A stretch of DNA of 64,000 nt from Novosphingobium sp. FKTRR1 (GTDB lineage Bacteria; Pseudomonadota; Alphaproteobacteria; Sphingomonadales; Sphingomonadaceae): positions 62,001 through 126,000 of the forward strand of contig NZ_JAIZDA010000008.1 in assembly GCF_020404405.1 (NCBI RefSeq), given 5' to 3'. Below the pieces are notes generated by a model. That model did not search any database. It saw only the letters and a program-made list of their open reading frames with translations, and was not told the origin of the DNA. Of this stretch, positions 16,343 through 25,275 are shown piece after piece (within the stretch, counting starts at the first letter, position 1; each line of letters begins with the position of its first letter). The position numbers were made by a program, and so were the translations under genes.

Positions 16343-17701
16343 ATGGCCGAAGCTTCCTTGCCACCGACCGATTCGCCCAAAGGCGCCTTCCACCGCCAGC
16401 TCGGCGTGGCCGCGCTGGTCGCTTATGGTCTTGCCTATATCGCGCCGGTTGCGCCGCTGTCGACGCTGGGACTGGTGTGGCAGGCCAGCAACGGGTTGAT
16501 GGCGCTGTCCTATCTGCTGGGCGGGGTGTGCATGGGCTTCACCGCGCTCAGTTATGCGCTGATGGTGCGCGAAGTGACGAGCGCGGGCTCGGTCTATGGT
16601 TTTGCGCGCAGCGTGCTGGGGCCGTTCTGGGGGTTTGTGGCGGGCTGGCAGATCCTGCTCGACTACCTGCTGATCCCGGCGTTCGTCTATGTGGTGATGG
16701 CCGTGGCGCTCAGCCAGATCATGCCGGGCGTGGACCGGGCGGTGTGGATCGTGGCGCTGGCGGTGTTCACGTCCAGCGTCAACTGGTTCGGCATGCGCTC
16801 GACCACCTCGGTCAGCTTCGTCAGCGTGGCGGCGCAAGTGGTCGTGATGATCGCGCTTGTCGCGGTGGCGGCCATCGCGCAGGCGCGGCTGCACGGGGTT
16901 GCCAGCGCGCTTGGCACCGCGCCGTTGTGGCGCAATCCCCTGCCGCTGCACGGGGTGCTGGCGGGCACTTCGATCTGCGTCATGTCGTTCCTTGGCTTCG
17001 ACGCCGTTTCCACGCTCGCCGAAGATACCGCCGACCGCAGCGGGCGAACGCTGGGCCGCGCCATTCTGGCGGTGCTTGGCCTTGCCACGCTGTTCTTCGT
17101 GGTGCTGACATGGGTGCTGGGCAACGCCATGGTCGGGCGCCAGTTCCACAGCCTTGACGCCGCCTCGTTCGAACTGGCCGGGCAACTGGCGGGCCCGTGG
17201 GCGATGCTGGGCCTTGCTTGGTTCTATGCCATCGTCGTGGGCTTCACCAATGCGCTGCCGATGCAAGTGGGCGTGGCGCGCGTGCTTTACGCGATGGGGC
17301 GTGACCGGCAGTTGCCGCAAGCGCTGGCACGGCTGCACCCGCGCCACAACACGCCGCATGTGGCGATGCTCGCCTCGACCGCGGTTTCACTCGCGGTTGC
17401 GCTGGTGATGCGCCAGCAGGTCGAGCAACTGGCCGCCTTCGTCAATTTCGGCGCGCTGGCGGGATTCACGCTGCTCCACGTCTGCGTGCTTGTCCACTTT
17501 GCCCGCCACCCCGATCGCCGCCGCGTGCTGCTGCACGTGATCTCGCCGGTGCTGGGGATTGTCGTGGTCGGGGCGGTGCTCGCGGGCATGAACGGCCATG
17601 CGCTGGAACTGGGCATGGTGTGGTTCGTGGCCGGACTGGCGCTGTGGCTGCTGCGGGTGCGCCATACCGGGGCCGCCATCACGACGGCCCCAAAAGGCTG
17701 A
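16343..17701 (+). CDS. APC-superfamily amino acid/polyamine permease
   Basis: 452 residues with about twelve membrane helices. The first helix carries the APC substrate-loop pattern (YGLAYIAPVAPLSTLG), and SFLGFDAVSTLAEDT in helix 6 is typical of the PuuP-like and amino acid importer branch. It would import a cationic amine or amino acid with protons. It lies one base after the deacetylase gene, so the two form an operon that could import and deacetylate acetylated polyamines. ATG 16343. Confidence 0.87.
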   Translation: MAEASLPPTDSPKGAFHRQLGVAALVAYGLAYIAPVAPLSTLGLVWQASNGLMALSYLLGGVCMGFTALSYALMVREVTSAGSVYGFARSVLGPFWGFVAGWQILLDYLLIPAFVYVVMAVALSQIMPGVDRAVWIVALAVFTSSVNWFGMRSTTSVSFVSVAAQVVVMIALVAVAAIAQARLHGVASALGTAPLWRNPLPLHGVLAGTSICVMSFLGFDAVSTLAEDTADRSGRTLGRAILAVLGLATLFFVVLTWVLGNAMVGRQFHSLDAASFELAGQLAGPWAMLGLAWFYAIVVGFTNALPMQVGVARVLYAMGRDRQLPQALARLHPRHNTPHVAMLASTAVSLAVALVMRQQVEQLAAFVNFGALAGFTLLHVCVLVHFARHPDRRRVLLHVISPVLGIVVVGAVLAGMNGHALELGMVWFVAGLALWLLRVRHTGAAITTAPKG

Positions 17702-17705
17702 ACGC

Positions 17706-18134
17706 TTACCAGCTACCGGTGTTCGGCATGCTCGCCCACGGTTCGGCCGGGTCGAGGCGCCCCTTCTGGAGCAATTCGATCGAGATGCCGTCGGGCGTCT
17801 TGACGAACGCCATGTGTCCATCGCGCGGCGGGCGGTTGATGGTGATCCCGGCGTCGTGCAACGCTTGGCAGGTGGCGTAGATGTCCTCCACCTGAAACGC
17901 CAGATGGCCGAAGTTGCGCCCGCCGGTATAGGTCTCGGCGCTGCCATCCTCGGCCGGCCAGTTGTAGGTCAGTTCGACTTCGGCATCCTGCCCAGGCGCG
18001 GCCAGATAGATCAGCGTGAAGCGGCCCTGTTCGGACGAGAAGCGGCGCGTTTCATGAACGCCGATCAGGTTGAAGAAGGCGATCGTGGCATCGGGGTCGG
18101 TCACGCGGACCATGGTGTGGAGAAACTGGGTCAC
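17706..18134 (-). CDS. gloA: Lactoylglutathione lyase (glyoxalase I)
   Basis: 142 residues. The four metal ligands of glyoxalase I are all in place: His6 (FLHTMVRV), Glu54 (EVELTYN), His77 (GHLAFQV) and Glu120 (ISIELLQKG). It isomerises the hemithioacetal of methylglyoxal and glutathione to S-lactoylglutathione. The protein lacks the extra loops of the zinc-type enzyme and has the length of the nickel/cobalt-type bacterial form. Single gene, convergent with the permease operon with four bases between stops. Confidence 0.94.
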   Translation of the reverse strand: MTQFLHTMVRVTDPDATIAFFNLIGVHETRRFSSEQGRFTLIYLAAPGQDAEVELTYNWPAEDGSAETYTGGRNFGHLAFQVEDIYATCQALHDAGITINRPPRDGHMAFVKTPDGISIELLQKGRLDPAEPWASMPNTGSW

Positions 18135-18219
18135 GGCAATGCACTCCCTCGGTAGCGGCTTGGTCTGCAGATAAGGCCGCTCTGTCCATATCCCAAGAGT
18201 CCACTTGCCCGAAAACGCG

Positions 18220-18252
18220 AAAGGCCCGCGCCACCTTGCGGCAGCGCGGACC
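18220..18252 (-). terminator. Rho-independent terminator of the TorF porin gene
   Basis: On the minus strand a 13-base-pair stem (two to three G-U pairs) closed by a GCAA tetraloop: arms 18240-18252 and 18223-18235, followed by TTTCGCGTTTTC. Lies about 50 bases after the porin stop codon. Confidence 0.8.
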
Positions 18253-18304
18253 CCCGCGTCAGCCCCACCACCCCGTCGGGCGGCACGGCAACCTGATGAT
18301 CAGA

Positions 18305-19105
18305 TCAGAACGAAGCGGTCAGCGACACCACGCCGACCGGCTTGCCGGTGCGGTAATAGGCGTTGGTGGTTTCTGCGCTGCCCGCGCCGAGGTTGCTGTT
18401 GAAGAACTTGGTGCGCGTGGCGTTGGTGCCGACGAGCGAGGCGTCGAGCGCCAGGTTCTTCCACTTCACGGTCGCACCGACGGTGTAGTCGATGTACTGC
18501 TTGGGATAGTCGAAACCGCCGCCGGTGTGGCCGATGTGGCCGTGCAGCAGGATCGGCGTGCTCGGGATCGAACCCGACAGTTCGCCATAGATGTACAGGT
18601 TCTCACGCGAAGATGAGGTCCAGTTGATGTTGAACACCTTCTGCGCCGGAGCGTAGTTGGCGCCAACCTTGGCGGTTGCCGGGCCGACCGTGGTCGCGAC
18701 CGAGCCATAGATTTCGTAGTAGTTGCCCAGCGTCGCGCCCGGATAGATGTAGCCATAGAGGCCGCCATCAAGGGTGATGCCGCTCAGCGTCTTGGTGTAA
18801 CCACCATAGACGTCGATTTCGGTGCCGCCGATGTTGACGGGGCTGGAACCGGCGCTGGCGCTCGACGCCCAGGTCGAAACATAGAAGCCCGAGCTGTGCG
18901 CGATGGTGAGCGCGCCCTGCACCACAGGCTTGTTGTCCGACTGGGCAACGCCACGGAAGCGGTACTGGCTGGCAATCGCGACCGAACCGGTCACGGTGAA
19001 ATCGCTCGGCGGAGCGGCTTCGTCGGCAAGGGCGGGGGCCGCCGCAGCGAAAACCGAAACGGCGAGCACGGTCGAGGCCGCAAGGGCCTTGATGGACGTA
19101 CGCAT
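18305..19105 (-). CDS. TorF family putative porin
   Basis: 266 residues with a signal peptide (TVLAVSVFAAAAPALA, cleavage about residue 27). The mature part is a small beta barrel with aromatic-ended strands, beginning VTGSVAIASQYRFRG, the hallmark of the TIGR02001/Gcw_chp (TorF) family, and ending in a C-terminal Phe (VSLTASF) that fits outer-membrane assembly. Likely a nutrient or toxin channel; substrate unknown. ATG 19105 is preceded by AAGGAT; the frame runs 41 codons further upstream without signal-peptide character. Followed by a strong terminator, so monocistronic. Confidence 0.85.
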   Translation of the reverse strand: MRTSIKALAASTVLAVSVFAAAAPALADEAAPPSDFTVTGSVAIASQYRFRGVAQSDNKPVVQGALTIAHSSGFYVSTWASSASAGSSPVNIGGTEIDVYGGYTKTLSGITLDGGLYGYIYPGATLGNYYEIYGSVATTVGPATAKVGANYAPAQKVFNINWTSSSRENLYIYGELSGSIPSTPILLHGHIGHTGGGFDYPKQYIDYTVGATVKWKNLALDASLVGTNATRTKFFNSNLGAGSAETTNAYYRTGKPVGVVSLTASF

Positions 19106-19351
19106 GACCAAAATCCTTTTGCTTGTTTTTGACGCGTCGTCCCACCTGCGCAGCACCTGCCGGACATCATTTTTCACGGCCCGGCTTGGCCCTGCCTCTC
19201 TTGGGTGCATTTTTGTGTTGCGTTGCACAAGACGGTTTCAGCAACACTCCGTAACGTTTGCCGACCATTGTGGCTTTTTCGCATCATCCGCAAAGGTGCA
19301 TCTTGCACTGCGGCATAAAAGCACGATATCCAGTTCACGTTTACCAAGCCT

Positions 19352-20167
19352 ATGTTCAACAAGCTGCGCAACCTACTGGGCCCCAAGGCCCCACCGGCAC
19401 CGCCCACTGCCATTCCCGACGGGCAGCGGGTCTATGCCATCGGCGACATCCACGGCCGCAACGATCTGCTAAACAAGCTGATCGCGCTGATCGAGGCTGA
19501 TGATGCCAGCCGGGGTCCAAGCGACAGCCTGATCATCTTTCTGGGCGATCTGGTCGATCGCGGGCAGGACAGCTCCGGCGTGATCGAGACCGCCCGCGCG
19601 CTGGCGGCACGCCGCCAGGCCCGCTTCCTGTGCGGCAATCACGAGGAAATGTTCCTCGGCAGCTTCGAGCGCGAAGATACCCTGCGCCATTTCCTGCGCC
19701 ACGGCGGACGCGAAACGCTGTTGAGCTATGATATCGAGCCGCAGGTCTACAACACCGTGACGCTGACCGAACTGCACGAGATGTTGCCCGCGCTCGTCCC
19801 GCAGGCGCACCGCGATTTCATGGCCGCAATGGAAGATCGCATCGTCGTGGGCGATTATGTGTTCGTCCATGCCGGGATCCGTCCCGGTGTGGCGCTCGAA
19901 GACCAGAGCCCGAGCGACCTGCGCTGGATTCGCGGCGAATTCATCGACGATCGCACGCCGCGCGATTTTGTGGTCGTGCATGGCCATACCATCACCGACG
20001 AACCGCAGGTGCTGCCGCTGCGAATCGGCATCGATACCGGTGCCTTTGCTTCTGGCCGCCTGACCGCACTAGGTCTGCAGGGCACGGACCGCTGGCTGAT
20101 CGAAGCGCGCGAGGACGCGCAACCAGAAGCGGGCCTTGCCGATGGCGGGGTCGGCCAGGCGGGCTGA
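19352..20167 (+). CDS. Metallophosphoesterase (serine/threonine protein phosphatase type)
   Basis: 271 residues with the bimetal motifs of the PPP family: GDIHG at 31-35, GDLVDRG, GNHEE, a mid-protein HAGIRPG and VHGHT. Bacterial relatives remove phosphate from proteins or diadenosine tetraphosphate. The N-terminus has a short amphipathic lead (MFNKLRNLLG) and a Pro-rich linker. ATG 19352. Divergent from the TorF porin across 246 bases; that gap holds promoters for both but no clear operator. Confidence 0.88.
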   Translation: MFNKLRNLLGPKAPPAPPTAIPDGQRVYAIGDIHGRNDLLNKLIALIEADDASRGPSDSLIIFLGDLVDRGQDSSGVIETARALAARRQARFLCGNHEEMFLGSFEREDTLRHFLRHGGRETLLSYDIEPQVYNTVTLTELHEMLPALVPQAHRDFMAAMEDRIVVGDYVFVHAGIRPGVALEDQSPSDLRWIRGEFIDDRTPRDFVVVHGHTITDEPQVLPLRIGIDTGAFASGRLTALGLQGTDRWLIEAREDAQPEAGLADGGVGQAG

Positions 20168-20378
20168 AACGCCCGGCCTGCAAGGCAAATTGCTGCATCG
20201 CAAGAGGCAGCGTCATACCCCTGCAACACTACCATCTGAGCCACCAGTGCAAGGCTGCCGCGGGCGCGCGAGCCTTGCGCGGCCGTGCCCGGCTGCCCCG
20301 TTTACGAGCACCGATGAAGCCGCATTGATCGCAATTTTGCGCGTTCGTTGCATCGTCGCAACACTTGAAATTCGCACC

Positions 20379-20404
20379 AATTACAACCGGTTGAATTTGT
20401 AATT
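20379..20404. promoter_or_regulatory. Nested palindrome in the TonB-receptor leader
   Basis: AATTACAA (20379-20386) and TTGTAATT (20397-20404) are perfect inverted arms around 10 bases; AACCGGTT lies inside. It is the most AT-rich part of the 454-base gap between the phosphoesterase and the receptor (20168-20621) and lies about 220 bases before the receptor start. Probable operator; no riboswitch motif was recognised in the rest of the leader. Confidence 0.4.
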
Positions 20405-20621
20405 TTGTTTCAGCCGAAGCGCTCTGACCGATCTGGTCAGCCTTGTCGGATCGCCCGCCCCACTCCCCTGCCCGCTGTTCGTAATCAGGGTGTCACACGT
20501 CTCGGGTCTGGACGGCGCCAGCGCGGTAACCGAAAGGCCCGCGCCGCGATCGTGCTGCATCGCACAAGTCGCAAACTCTTGCCGCCGACCAACGGGTCGG
20601 GGTTTCAATGGGGTCCGAACC

Positions 20622-23195
20622 ATGCAACGAATTCTTCTGCTTTCCGCCAGCGCGCTGGCCAGCGGCCTGCTGTTTGGCGCCGCGCCAGCACTGGCGCAGT
20701 CCACCGGCTCGGTCGATTTCGACCAGCCCATCGTCGTCACCGCCAAGCTGGGCAAGAGCGTGGCCGGGGTGGAAACGCCCGACACGCCCAAGGCCAAGCA
20801 GGTGCTCGATCAGGCGATCATCAGCCGCCAGACCCCCGGCCAGACTGTCAACGACATCATCAATCTGGTGCCGGGCGTCAGCTTCCAGAACAACGACCCG
20901 TTCGGTTCGGCCGGCGGCAAGCTGTTCATCCGCGGCTTCGACAATACCCGCATTTCGGAGACCTTTGACGGTCTGCCGCTGAACGACACGGGCAACTATG
21001 CGCTCTATTCGAACCAGCAGCTCGACCCCGAACTGATCGATCAGGTCAACGTCAACCTGGGCACGACCGACGTCGATTCGCCCACCGCATCGGCCTCGGG
21101 CTCGACGGTGAACTATCGCACCAAGCTGCCCTCGCACACGCTGGGCGCGCGCGCGGTCGGCTCCATCGGCGATTTCAACTTCCGCCGCCTGTTCGCCGAG
21201 ATCGACACCGGTGACCTGAACGATTCGGGTCTGCGCGCATTCGTTGCGGCCAGCACCGCCACCAACGACGCCATCTTCGGCGGCATCGGCAAGATCGACA
21301 AGAAGCAGATCAACGCCCGCATCTATCAGCCGCTGGGCAACAATGGCGACTTCATCTCGGTGGCCGGTCACATCAACTGGAACCGCAACAACTTCTTCGG
21401 TTCGGTGCCGATGTGGACCGACAACACCGGCACCCGCGTGGTTGGGGGCGCTGCGGGCAACCGCTTCCCGGTGAGCGGTGACGAGCGCTTCTATACCGTG
21501 CCCGATTGCACCATCGCCAGCGGCGTGGCCGGAACCGCCGATGCGGCGACGAGCTGCGGTTCGGACTTCGAATTCCGCTACAACCCGTCGAACACCGGCA
21601 ACATCCGCATCAACTCGCGCTTCACCCTGGCCGACGGGCTGGTGCTGACGGTCGATCCCAGCTTCCAGTACACCAACGCCAACGGCGGCGGCACCGTCAC
21701 CGCCAAGGAAGGCACGACCACCGTCAACGGCGTCGCCAACCTCACCGGCTTCATCAGCAACAACTACTACTTCGGCCGCGACCTGAACGGCGATGGCGAT
21801 GTGCTCGATACGGTGCGCCTGCTGGCTCCCAGCAACACGCAGACCAACCGTCTGGGCGTCATCTCGTCGCTGCGCTATGACATCAACCCGGAAAACACCG
21901 TCCGCATCGCCTATTCGTATGATCGTGGCCGCCACCGCCAGACCGGCGAGCTGGGCACGCTCAAGAGCAACGGCTTTGGCGCGCAGTACTTCCCGATCGA
22001 CGCGCCGCTGGCCGATGCTGCGGGCAACATCGTGGAAAAGCGCAACCGCCTGTCCTACGCGATCCTGCACCAGATCTCGGGCGAATATCGCGGCAAGTTC
22101 CTCGACAACAAGCTGACCGTGACCGCAGGCGTGCGCGCACCGTTCTTCAAGCGCAACCTCACCAACTACTGCTTCACGACCAACGCTGGCGGTGCCTATT
22201 CGTGCCTGACCACCAGCGCGGGCAGCGCCGCCTTTGCCGCCGCCAACGCCACGGCAGCAGCGCCGCAGCAGCGCCTGTTCTCCTACAGCCGCGTGCTGCC
22301 CAACGTCGGGTTCACCTACAACGTCACGCCCGACGCCAGCCTGTTCGCCAACTATTCGCGCGGGCTGCAGGTTCCGGGCACCGACAACCTCTACAACTCG
22401 TTCTACTTCGGCGCTGACACCGCAGGTGCCAAGCCCAACCCGGAAACCACCGACAACTTCGACGCCGGTGTCCGCTTCCGTTCGGGCAACATCATGGCGC
22501 AGGGCTCGTTCTGGTACACGATCTATCAGAACCGGCTTGCTTCGGCGTACGACCGCGATCTGCAGGTTTCGGTCTATCGCAACCTTGGCCGCGTCAACAA
22601 GTACGGCTTTGACGGCAGCATCGCCTGGCGCCCCAACGCCAACGTGTCACTTTATGCCTTCGGTTCGTACCTGCATTCGAAGATCAAGGACAACGTCGAT
22701 GCGGGCGTGAACTGCACCGCCGCCAACGTCCAGTACGGCACGCTGGGCTGCACCGCGGTGGGCAACGTGGCTTATTACCAGACCGCCGGAAAGCGCGAAT
22801 CGGGCGCGCCGGTCTATACCTACGGTGCGCGCGCCGAAGGTACGCTGGGCGCCTTCTCGTTGGGCGTTCAGGCCAAGCGGACCGGCCCGCGCTATGTCAA
22901 CGACCAGAACCTGCCGTTCTACGTCACCGTCAACGGCGCCCCGCTGCAGATCTTTGCCGCCAAGGCGAAGGCCTATACGCTGGTCGATCTCGACGCCAAG
23001 GTCGACCTGGGCAAGTATGGTCTGGGCAAGCAGACCTTCCTGCAGCTCAACGTGACCAACGTGTTCGACAAGACCTTTGTCGGCGGTTTCGACGGGACGT
23101 TCATCAGCCAGACGAGCAGCGCCTCGTCGCCGATCACGTTCGCGCAGATCGGCGTGCCGCGCACGGTGATCGCCACGGTCGGGATCGGCTTCTGA
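20622..23195 (+). CDS. TonB-dependent outer-membrane receptor
   Basis: 857 residues: signal peptide (LLSASALASGLLFGAAPALA, about 1-25), a TonB box near 36-42 (PIVVTAK), a plug domain (TVNDIINLVPGVSF, KLFIRGFDNTRI), then a 22-strand barrel ending in a terminal aromatic (TVIATVGIGF). No STN signalling domain, so it is not a sigma/anti-sigma transducing receptor. Ligand unknown; no siderophore, B12 or sugar operon is adjacent. ATG 20622 is chosen over upstream in-frame starts because the signal peptide begins there. A long leader with a palindrome precedes it, and a bidirectional terminator follows. Confidence 0.92.
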   Translation: MQRILLLSASALASGLLFGAAPALAQSTGSVDFDQPIVVTAKLGKSVAGVETPDTPKAKQVLDQAIISRQTPGQTVNDIINLVPGVSFQNNDPFGSAGGKLFIRGFDNTRISETFDGLPLNDTGNYALYSNQQLDPELIDQVNVNLGTTDVDSPTASASGSTVNYRTKLPSHTLGARAVGSIGDFNFRRLFAEIDTGDLNDSGLRAFVAASTATNDAIFGGIGKIDKKQINARIYQPLGNNGDFISVAGHINWNRNNFFGSVPMWTDNTGTRVVGGAAGNRFPVSGDERFYTVPDCTIASGVAGTADAATSCGSDFEFRYNPSNTGNIRINSRFTLADGLVLTVDPSFQYTNANGGGTVTAKEGTTTVNGVANLTGFISNNYYFGRDLNGDGDVLDTVRLLAPSNTQTNRLGVISSLRYDINPENTVRIAYSYDRGRHRQTGELGTLKSNGFGAQYFPIDAPLADAAGNIVEKRNRLSYAILHQISGEYRGKFLDNKLTVTAGVRAPFFKRNLTNYCFTTNAGGAYSCLTTSAGSAAFAAANATAAAPQQRLFSYSRVLPNVGFTYNVTPDASLFANYSRGLQVPGTDNLYNSFYFGADTAGAKPNPETTDNFDAGVRFRSGNIMAQGSFWYTIYQNRLASAYDRDLQVSVYRNLGRVNKYGFDGSIAWRPNANVSLYAFGSYLHSKIKDNVDAGVNCTAANVQYGTLGCTAVGNVAYYQTAGKRESGAPVYTYGARAEGTLGAFSLGVQAKRTGPRYVNDQNLPFYVTVNGAPLQIFAAKAKAYTLVDLDAKVDLGKYGLGKQTFLQLNVTNVFDKTFVGGFDGTFISQTSSASSPITFAQIGVPRTVIATVGIGF

Positions 23196-23250
23196 TCGAG
23201 CATGATTGACGGGCGGTCCGGCGACGGGCCGCTCATCAAGCGCAATCGTG

Positions 23251-23287
23251 AAAGGGCGGGACGGCTAGGGGCCGCTCCCGCCCTTTT
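23251..23287. terminator. Bidirectional terminator between the TonB receptor and mtgA
   Basis: AAAGGGCGGGA (23251-23261) pairs with TCCCGCCCTTT (23276-23286), followed by TTTC on the plus strand and by a CTTTCA-type run on the minus strand. It serves both convergent genes. Confidence 0.8.
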
Positions 23288-23330
23288 CATGGGCGGCGCT
23301 CTGCGATCAGCCTGGCAGGCTGGTTGGCGA

Positions 23331-24059
23331 TTACTGGTAGACGCAGGAATCGTATTCGCCGCGCACCACTCCGGCGCGCGCGGCGATGGCGTTGCCATGG
23401 CGCCGCACCCGGCCCGACGCGCCGACAACTTCGCGCACTTTGGGTTGGGGAAAGGCCGCCGCGATGCGCGCCGCCTCGATCTGCGACAGATGCAGCGCGC
23501 CCTTGCCGTAATAGCGTTGCGCGCCTGCCTCCACGCCATACGTGCCGATCCCGGTTTCGGCCACGTTGAGGTAGACTTCCATGATCCGGCGCTTGCCCCA
23601 GATCGCCTCGATCAGCACGGTGTACCACGCCTCAAGCGCCTTGCGGACATACCCGCCGCCTTGCCACAGGAAGGTGTTCTTGGCGGTCTGCTGGCTGATC
23701 GTCGAGCCGCCGCGAATGCGTCCGCCGTGCTGGTTGCGGCGATAGGCCTGCAGGATGGCATCGGTATCGAAGCCGTTGTGTTCGCAGAACTTGCTGTCCT
23801 CGCCCGCGATGGCGGCATCGACCATCGCGCGGTCGATGCGCGACAGCGGGGTCCAGGTCTTGGTGAAGCCGCTGCTGTCGCCCAGCATGGTGAATGTCAC
23901 CGGCACCGGCACGAACTTGTAGATCACCACTTGCGCCGCTGACAGGAACAGGAACGCCGCGACCAGCCGCGCCACGATCCACAGCCCCCGCGCAACCGGA
24001 CCGGACCGCCGCGCAGGAGCGGGACGGCTGTTCTTCAGGGTCGCAAGATCATCTGCCAT
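23331..24059 (-). CDS. mtgA: Monofunctional peptidoglycan glycosyltransferase
   Basis: 242 residues, the usual size of MtgA. One membrane anchor at about 27-47, then a GT51 domain: catalytic Glu87 in AIAGEDSKFCEHNGFD, RGGSTISQQTAKN, and the RRIMEVYLNVAETG block with the second Glu. Polymerises lipid II into glycan strands at the outer face of the inner membrane, without transpeptidase activity. ATG 24059 is preferred; a further 12 codons upstream lack family similarity. Confidence 0.95.
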   Translation of the reverse strand: MADDLATLKNSRPAPARRSGPVARGLWIVARLVAAFLFLSAAQVVIYKFVPVPVTFTMLGDSSGFTKTWTPLSRIDRAMVDAAIAGEDSKFCEHNGFDTDAILQAYRRNQHGGRIRGGSTISQQTAKNTFLWQGGGYVRKALEAWYTVLIEAIWGKRRIMEVYLNVAETGIGTYGVEAGAQRYYGKGALHLSQIEAARIAAAFPQPKVREVVGASGRVRRHGNAIAARAGVVRGEYDSCVYQ

Positions 24060-24186
24060 GCCCGCCTTTATGCGCAAGCTGCAGCGCGCTGGCAATCGGG
24101 TGCCCGCAATGGCCCAGACGGCGCAGGCAAATTCTCCGCCAGCCTGAATGGCCGGGATTGGTGGTTAGCCGCCACACACCTTAGCG

Positions 24187-24585
24187 CTACTTTCGAAGCG
24201 TCCGTCTTCCGACATCGACCATCAGCAAGCTTGAAATCGATGCTCCGCAGCAGATCAGCAGCGCTATAAAATACGCAACCGCATAGAGCGCGTCACGTTC
24301 CCAAACGCCCCACCAGATAGTTGCCGTAAGAAGAGCGAGGGGGGACACGGCGATTACCGCTGCCGCAATCCATCGCTGTCGCGGAAAAATCATCTGCGCC
24401 AACAAGCCAGCGATGAAGGTGGCTGCAAACAACGTCCAAGGGTTTAATGACGCTACCATAGTGGCAACGCTACTCTTTTCCCCTAGCGGATCAATGTCCG
24501 CCTTTAGGGCGTAAGCCGTCTTGTGGGTAATATCCGCAACGGCGTCTTGCCCGCACCAGCAGCTTATGGCGCCGGCTACGGACAT
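24187..24585 (-). CDS. Small three-helix membrane protein, function unknown
   Basis: About 132 residues, with three hydrophobic stretches in the last 90 residues (TLFAATFIAGLLAQMIF, WIAAAVIAVSPLALL and AVAYFIALLICCGASISSLL) and a basic C-terminus. Not recognised. The start is uncertain: ATG 24585 has AGGGAG too close to it, ATG 24459 would leave only the three helices, and the frame continues upstream through a palindromic repeat, where it reads the repeat-derived peptide PRVKHGAT. Base composition is less GC-rich than the flanks. It resembles the 12732 gene in being a short orphan membrane protein beside a repeat pair. Confidence 0.45.
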   Translation of the reverse strand: MSVAGAISCWCGQDAVADITHKTAYALKADIDPLGEKSSVATMVASLNPWTLFAATFIAGLLAQMIFPRQRWIAAAVIAVSPLALLTATIWWGVWERDALYAVAYFIALLICCGASISSLLMVDVGRRTLRK

Positions 24586-24603
24586 CTCCCTGATCGAGAC
24601 CCC

Positions 24604-24809
24604 CGTCGCCCCGTGCTTGACACGGGGCTTGGCTTTCCTTGCGGCCTCGCGTTTGACAGTGCGAGGCTGGTCTACGCCGAGCGCCACGAAGAGATCGCAG
24701 CCGACAATCCCGATTGGTTGGACCTTTGGGACCAGTGGTATCCGGCGGCGAACGCGCTGTGCGGCGATGTGGAAAGGTAGCCAAGCCCCGTGTCAAGCAC
24801 GGGGCGACG
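24604..24809. repeat. Second inverted pair of palindromic repeats
   Basis: 24604-24634 and 24779-24809 are perfect 31-base inverted copies; each is a palindrome with 8-base arms GCCCCGTG/CACGGGGC around CTTGA. Same architecture as the pair at 12395 (GC arms around a CTTG loop) but a different subtype. The 144 bases between them contain a frame-open, GC3-rich stretch (24635-24780). Confidence 0.8.
24635..24780 (+). pseudogene. Possible gene remnant inside the repeat pair
   Basis: The frame ending at TAG 24780 reads RLVYAERHEEIAADNPDWL and WDQWYPAANALCGDVER, an acidic stretch with coding-like third positions and no start of its own: its upstream end runs into the palindromic repeat. It could be the C-terminal piece of a gene cut by repeat insertion, or chance. 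Not recognised. Confidence 0.25.
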
Positions 24810-24903
24810 AAGGTGTTGCGTTTTGGTGGCGTTGACGTCCGCAACCGGGCGATTCCGGTTGCGCGCACTTGTTTCCGCGGGCGGCGGAAGTTGTCCACGC
24901 TGC

Positions 24904-25275
24904 CTAGGCAGGCTCGGCCTCGACCTGGACTTCCGAGACTGGCCCGCCCGCGTTTTCGGGCAAGGACACAAAGCCCGAGAACGAGGCCACCGCCGGACCG
25001 TGCGCGGCAAAGCCAGCGCACGCGATCTGGCCGAGCACGTTGGCCGCGCGATCGCGCACCGTGATCAGGCAGCGACCTTGCAGCAGGCGGGGCGAGCGCT
25101 CGACCCGGCCGAACACCCACAATCGCCCGCCGCGCAGGCGGGCGTGCCCGGCGATGACCCCGAAATCGGTCCCTTGCGGACGGATCAGGATCACGCCGGG
25201 ATCGCGCGCGGCAGCGGGCTCTGCCAGGACCAGCGCGGCAAGCAAGGCAGGCAGGGCAAGCCGACGCCGGTTCAC
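24904..25275 (-). CDS. Small exported protein at the end of the RND efflux operon
   Basis: 123 residues with a signal peptide (LALPALLAALVLAEPAAA, cleavage near 23). The mature part has short beta-prone segments (GVILIRPQGTDFGVIAG, LWVFGRVERS) and a single Cys pair. I do not recognise the family. Its start overlaps the stop of the outer-membrane efflux gene by four bases (ATGA), so it is the fourth gene of the heavy-metal efflux operon and probably acts in the periplasm with it, for example in metal binding; that role is inference only. Confidence 0.6.
   Translation of the reverse strand: MNRRRLALPALLAALVLAEPAAARDPGVILIRPQGTDFGVIAGHARLRGGRLWVFGRVERSPRLLQGRCLITVRDRAANVLGQIACAGFAAHGPAVASFSGFVSLPENAGGPVSEVQVEAEPA

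Noticed and set aside
20168..20621. A riboswitch (cobalamin or other) in the TonB-receptor leader.
   Set aside because: No conserved B12 box or comparable core was found by eye; only the palindrome is supportable.
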